From Lachnospiraceae bacterium (GTDB lineage Bacteria > Bacillota > Clostridia > Lachnospirales > Lachnospiraceae), in contig SVFD01000002.1 of NCBI GenBank assembly GCA_015057025.1, forward strand, positions 124,001 to 188,000: 64,000 nt of DNA, given 5' to 3'. The notes beneath the pieces were generated by a model. It made no database searches, had not been told where the DNA came from, and worked only from the letters and a program-made list of their open reading frames with translations. How positions within the stretch are numbered: position 1 is the first letter of the stretch; each line of letters starts with the position of its first letter. The translations under genes were made by a program, and so were the position numbers. Below are positions 62,252 to 64,000 of this stretch, in pieces.

Positions 62252-63662
62252 AATCTTCCTCCTCTTCATCATATTCTACATATAATTCTTCATCATAATC
62301 ATCTTCATCATAATCGTCTTCATCATAATCGTCTTCATCATAATCATCTTCATCTTCATCATAACAACCTATTTCATTAATATATATTCCCTGTACAACA
62401 CCAAACATCAAAATTGTTGAAGTTAATGAACTTCCACCCATGCTGATAAGCGGCAATGTTACACCTGTCAAAGGAATAAAACGGGTTCCCCCGCCAATAG
62501 TAAGAATAACCTGCGTCCCCAGAGATACCGCCAAACCCGATAATATCAATTTATGAAAAAATTCCTGTACCCTTGCGGACATTCTGAAAATATGTAAAAC
62601 AGTAAGCAAATATAATAAAATCAGCAAGACAGCGAATAACACACCAAACTCTTCCGCAATGGCACTAAAAACAAAATCTTCATTTACATAGGGAATGGTT
62701 GTCGGGTCACCTTGAAGCAGGCCCATACCTTCCCAACCACCTGTACCGATGGCAAAAAGAGACTGTGTAATCTGATATCCGGTATTAGTCATATCCATCC
62801 ATGGATTTAACCAGTTTTGTACACGGATTTTTACATGAGAAAACATTTTTAATGCCAAAACAAATGCACCGGCTCCCAGCAACGCTCCCACTCCCAACGT
62901 AATCATATTGCGATTTGAAATATAAAACAGAAATAAATATATCATGCAATAAATTCCTGCACCACCCAAATCTCTTGACAAAACAAGTATACCGATATGT
63001 ACTGCCACTAATGCAGCAGTAATTATATAACGATACTTATTTTTTGTATTTGATAAAAGAGCTGCCAAGAAAAAGACAAGTGTAATTTTAACAAACTCCG
63101 AAGGCTGAAACGACATTCCGTTAACAGTAAATGCAAGCTTAGAACCATTTGTAATTTCACCGGTAAGCCATACAGCCCCCAAAGACAGTATGCCTATTGC
63201 AGCATATATATAACCCATTTTATTTAAAAGCTTCGTATGTTTCATTATCCAGGGAATCATCATAGATACCGCAAGCGCAACCACGGTAATTACAAATTGA
63301 CGTACAGCATTCATAAACGCCAAACGTCCAAGGATAGTAAAACCAACAAACAAAAGCATAATAACATTATTTAACATTAATCTGCTGACAGAGTGATATA
63401 TAGTTCTAAAGACCAGAATCAGCGCAAACAGTATAAGTTCCTGAAACGCAAAGAAAAAGAAATATCTCGGATCTTCCGTGCGCATAAACAGAGTAATATA
63501 ACCTACCGCATGAAAAGCAATGGCCAATAAAGTCTGTAACATATAAAAATGTTTATGTTGTTCCGGATTCTTAAAAAAGAACACAGCAATATTGGTTGCA
63601 ACATAAACAGCCATAATGACTACAAATGCATAATTTGAAATTTCCGAAATAAAACTACCCAT
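62244..63662 (-). CDS. SEDS-family FtsW/RodA-like protein with acidic C-terminal tail
   Basis: A 472-residue peptidoglycan polymerase of the SEDS family with about 12 membrane helices, two more than usual at the N-terminus. SEDS motifs FQPSEFVKI, SRDLGGAG, NPWMDMTNTGYQ and SAIAEEFG are intact. The last 38 residues are almost only Asp, Glu and Tyr, made of DEDDY repeats. AGGAG precedes the ATG. Its partner transpeptidase gene follows with an eight-base overlap. Whether it serves division or elongation is not clear. Confidence 0.92.
   Translation of the reverse strand: MGSFISEISNYAFVVIMAVYVATNIAVFFFKNPEQHKHFYMLQTLLAIAFHAVGYITLFMRTEDPRYFFFFAFQELILFALILVFRTIYHSVSRLMLNNVIMLLFVGFTILGRLAFMNAVRQFVITVVALAVSMMIPWIMKHTKLLNKMGYIYAAIGILSLGAVWLTGEITNGSKLAFTVNGMSFQPSEFVKITLVFFLAALLSNTKNKYRYIITAALVAVHIGILVLSRDLGGAGIYCMIYLFLFYISNRNMITLGVGALLGAGAFVLALKMFSHVKIRVQNWLNPWMDMTNTGYQITQSLFAIGTGGWEGMGLLQGDPTTIPYVNEDFVFSAIAEEFGVLFAVLLILLYLLTVLHIFRMSARVQEFFHKLILSGLAVSLGTQVILTIGGGTRFIPLTGVTLPLISMGGSSLTSTILMFGVVQGIYINEIGCYDEDEDDYDEDDYDEDDYDEDDYDEELYVEYDEEEEDYE
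62291..62350 (-). repeat. Four tandem 15-base repeats in the SEDS gene tail
   Basis: CATCATAATC(A/G)TCTT occurs four times head to tail with one variable base. It encodes the DEDDY repeats of the acidic C-terminal tail, and near-identity makes it likely to vary in copy number. Confidence 0.9.
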
Positions 63663-63689
63663 ACTTTTTCTCCTAAGGTTTTGTATCGC

Positions 63690-64000
63690 TTATTGGATTC
63701 CTCGTAAAAAATGTCCGTTTGTATATGCAAACGGAACTTCTGTTATAACTTCATTCTTTGCATATTTTTGATACAAATCCAATACTGTCTTGGTTTCCTG
63801 AAAGTTTTCCGTAGTAAAACGTAACTGATAACCTTGACACATAAAAGAATCAATTATTGCTTTATGCTTATGCAACGAAGTAGGTACACTGTTATAAACT
63901 GTATTATAACATATACTCTCTTCACAATGCCCCCGATAAGGAAATTCTGCTTTTGTTTTATCTTTTAACTTACTCACTGCTTCCTTATGATTTTTATGAC
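63690..64000 (-). CDS. C-terminal part of an unrecognised protein (runs off the window)
   Basis: The frame is open to the window edge, so the visible 103 residues, from HKNHKEAVSKLKDK to the end NGHFLRGIQ, are only its C-terminal part. A GTG at 63977 lies within the frame but has no good reason to be the start. No motif recognised; it lies 27 bases upstream of the SEDS gene and is probably in the same operon. Confidence 0.55.
   Translation of the reverse strand, partial: HKNHKEAVSKLKDKTKAEFPYRGHCEESICYNTVYNSVPTSLHKHKAIIDSFMCQGYQLRFTTENFQETKTVLDLYQKYAKNEVITEVPFAYTNGHFLRGIQ

Noticed and set aside
62291-62350. Short direct repeats as a possible CRISPR array
   Set aside because: The units abut with no spacers and are coding (DEDDY).

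Overview
This is a gene-dense, AT-rich stretch of a low-GC Firmicute (Clostridia) chromosome. Gene order and content point to the family Lachnospiraceae; I cannot name the genus. The clues are the sepF/yggS/rluD block, a lexA gene facing a LysM gene beside a Xer-type recombinase, the rplU-prp-rpmA-obgE-yhbY-nadD/yqeK-rsfS block next to an RNase E/G and two radical-SAM genes, a HisZ-dependent his operon, a trimeric [FeFe] hydrogenase, and sporulation genes (ylbJ-like, gerW). No tRNA, rRNA, CRISPR array or intact insertion sequence was seen; the only transposase-related gene is an Rpn-family nuclease.

Layout. 1-5.8 kb (+): an HlyD-like membrane protein, YggS, SepF, a degenerate 3-dehydroquinate-synthase-like protein, RluD and a cytidylate-kinase-like protein. 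6-10.8 kb: an AI-2E-type permease (-), TtcA-like thiolase and a tyrosine recombinase (+), then a divergent SOS locus with several LexA boxes between a YneA-like LysM gene (-) and lexA (+). 10.9-21.7 kb (-): ribosome and RNA genes from two radical-SAM proteins and RNase E/G, through a protein with eight SHOCT-like repeats, to L21/Prp/L27, Obg, YhbY, a NadD-YqeK fusion and RsfS. 21.8-23.6 kb: an Rpn nuclease (-) and a zinc-ribbon protein (+), the most accessory-looking part.

23.7-30.8 kb (-): a his operon hisZ-hisG-hisD-(membrane protein)-hisB-hisIE, driven by a near-consensus promoter with a TrpR-like operator at the start site. HisIE carries an extra N-terminal half that looks like a worn-down HisF barrel. 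30.9-40 kb (-): a pseudouridine synthase, a DUF3592 protein, electron-bifurcating hydrogenase hydCBA, a small membrane protein, YgiQ and an RsuA-type synthase. 40-50 kb: a YlbJ-like protein (+), converging on an amidase; then coiled-coil protein, CoaD, RsmD, topoisomerase IV and a B12-type radical-SAM enzyme (-). 50-64 kb (-): RecG, a FakA-like/Asp23 pair, L28, a J-domain protein, a 46-residue membrane protein, GerW/DUF2953, a Nudix hydrolase, a CheY/CheX-like pair, and a SEDS-transpeptidase pair at the edge.

Most genes are core housekeeping. The points most worth a second look are: the inactive-looking DHQ-synthase relative inside the division/RluD cluster; the eight-repeat SHOCT protein; the pseudo-HisF fused to HisIE; the TrpR-like his operator; and the LexA boxes built into a strong promoter. 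Start codons were moved inward from the longest reading frame wherever a ribosome binding site decided it.
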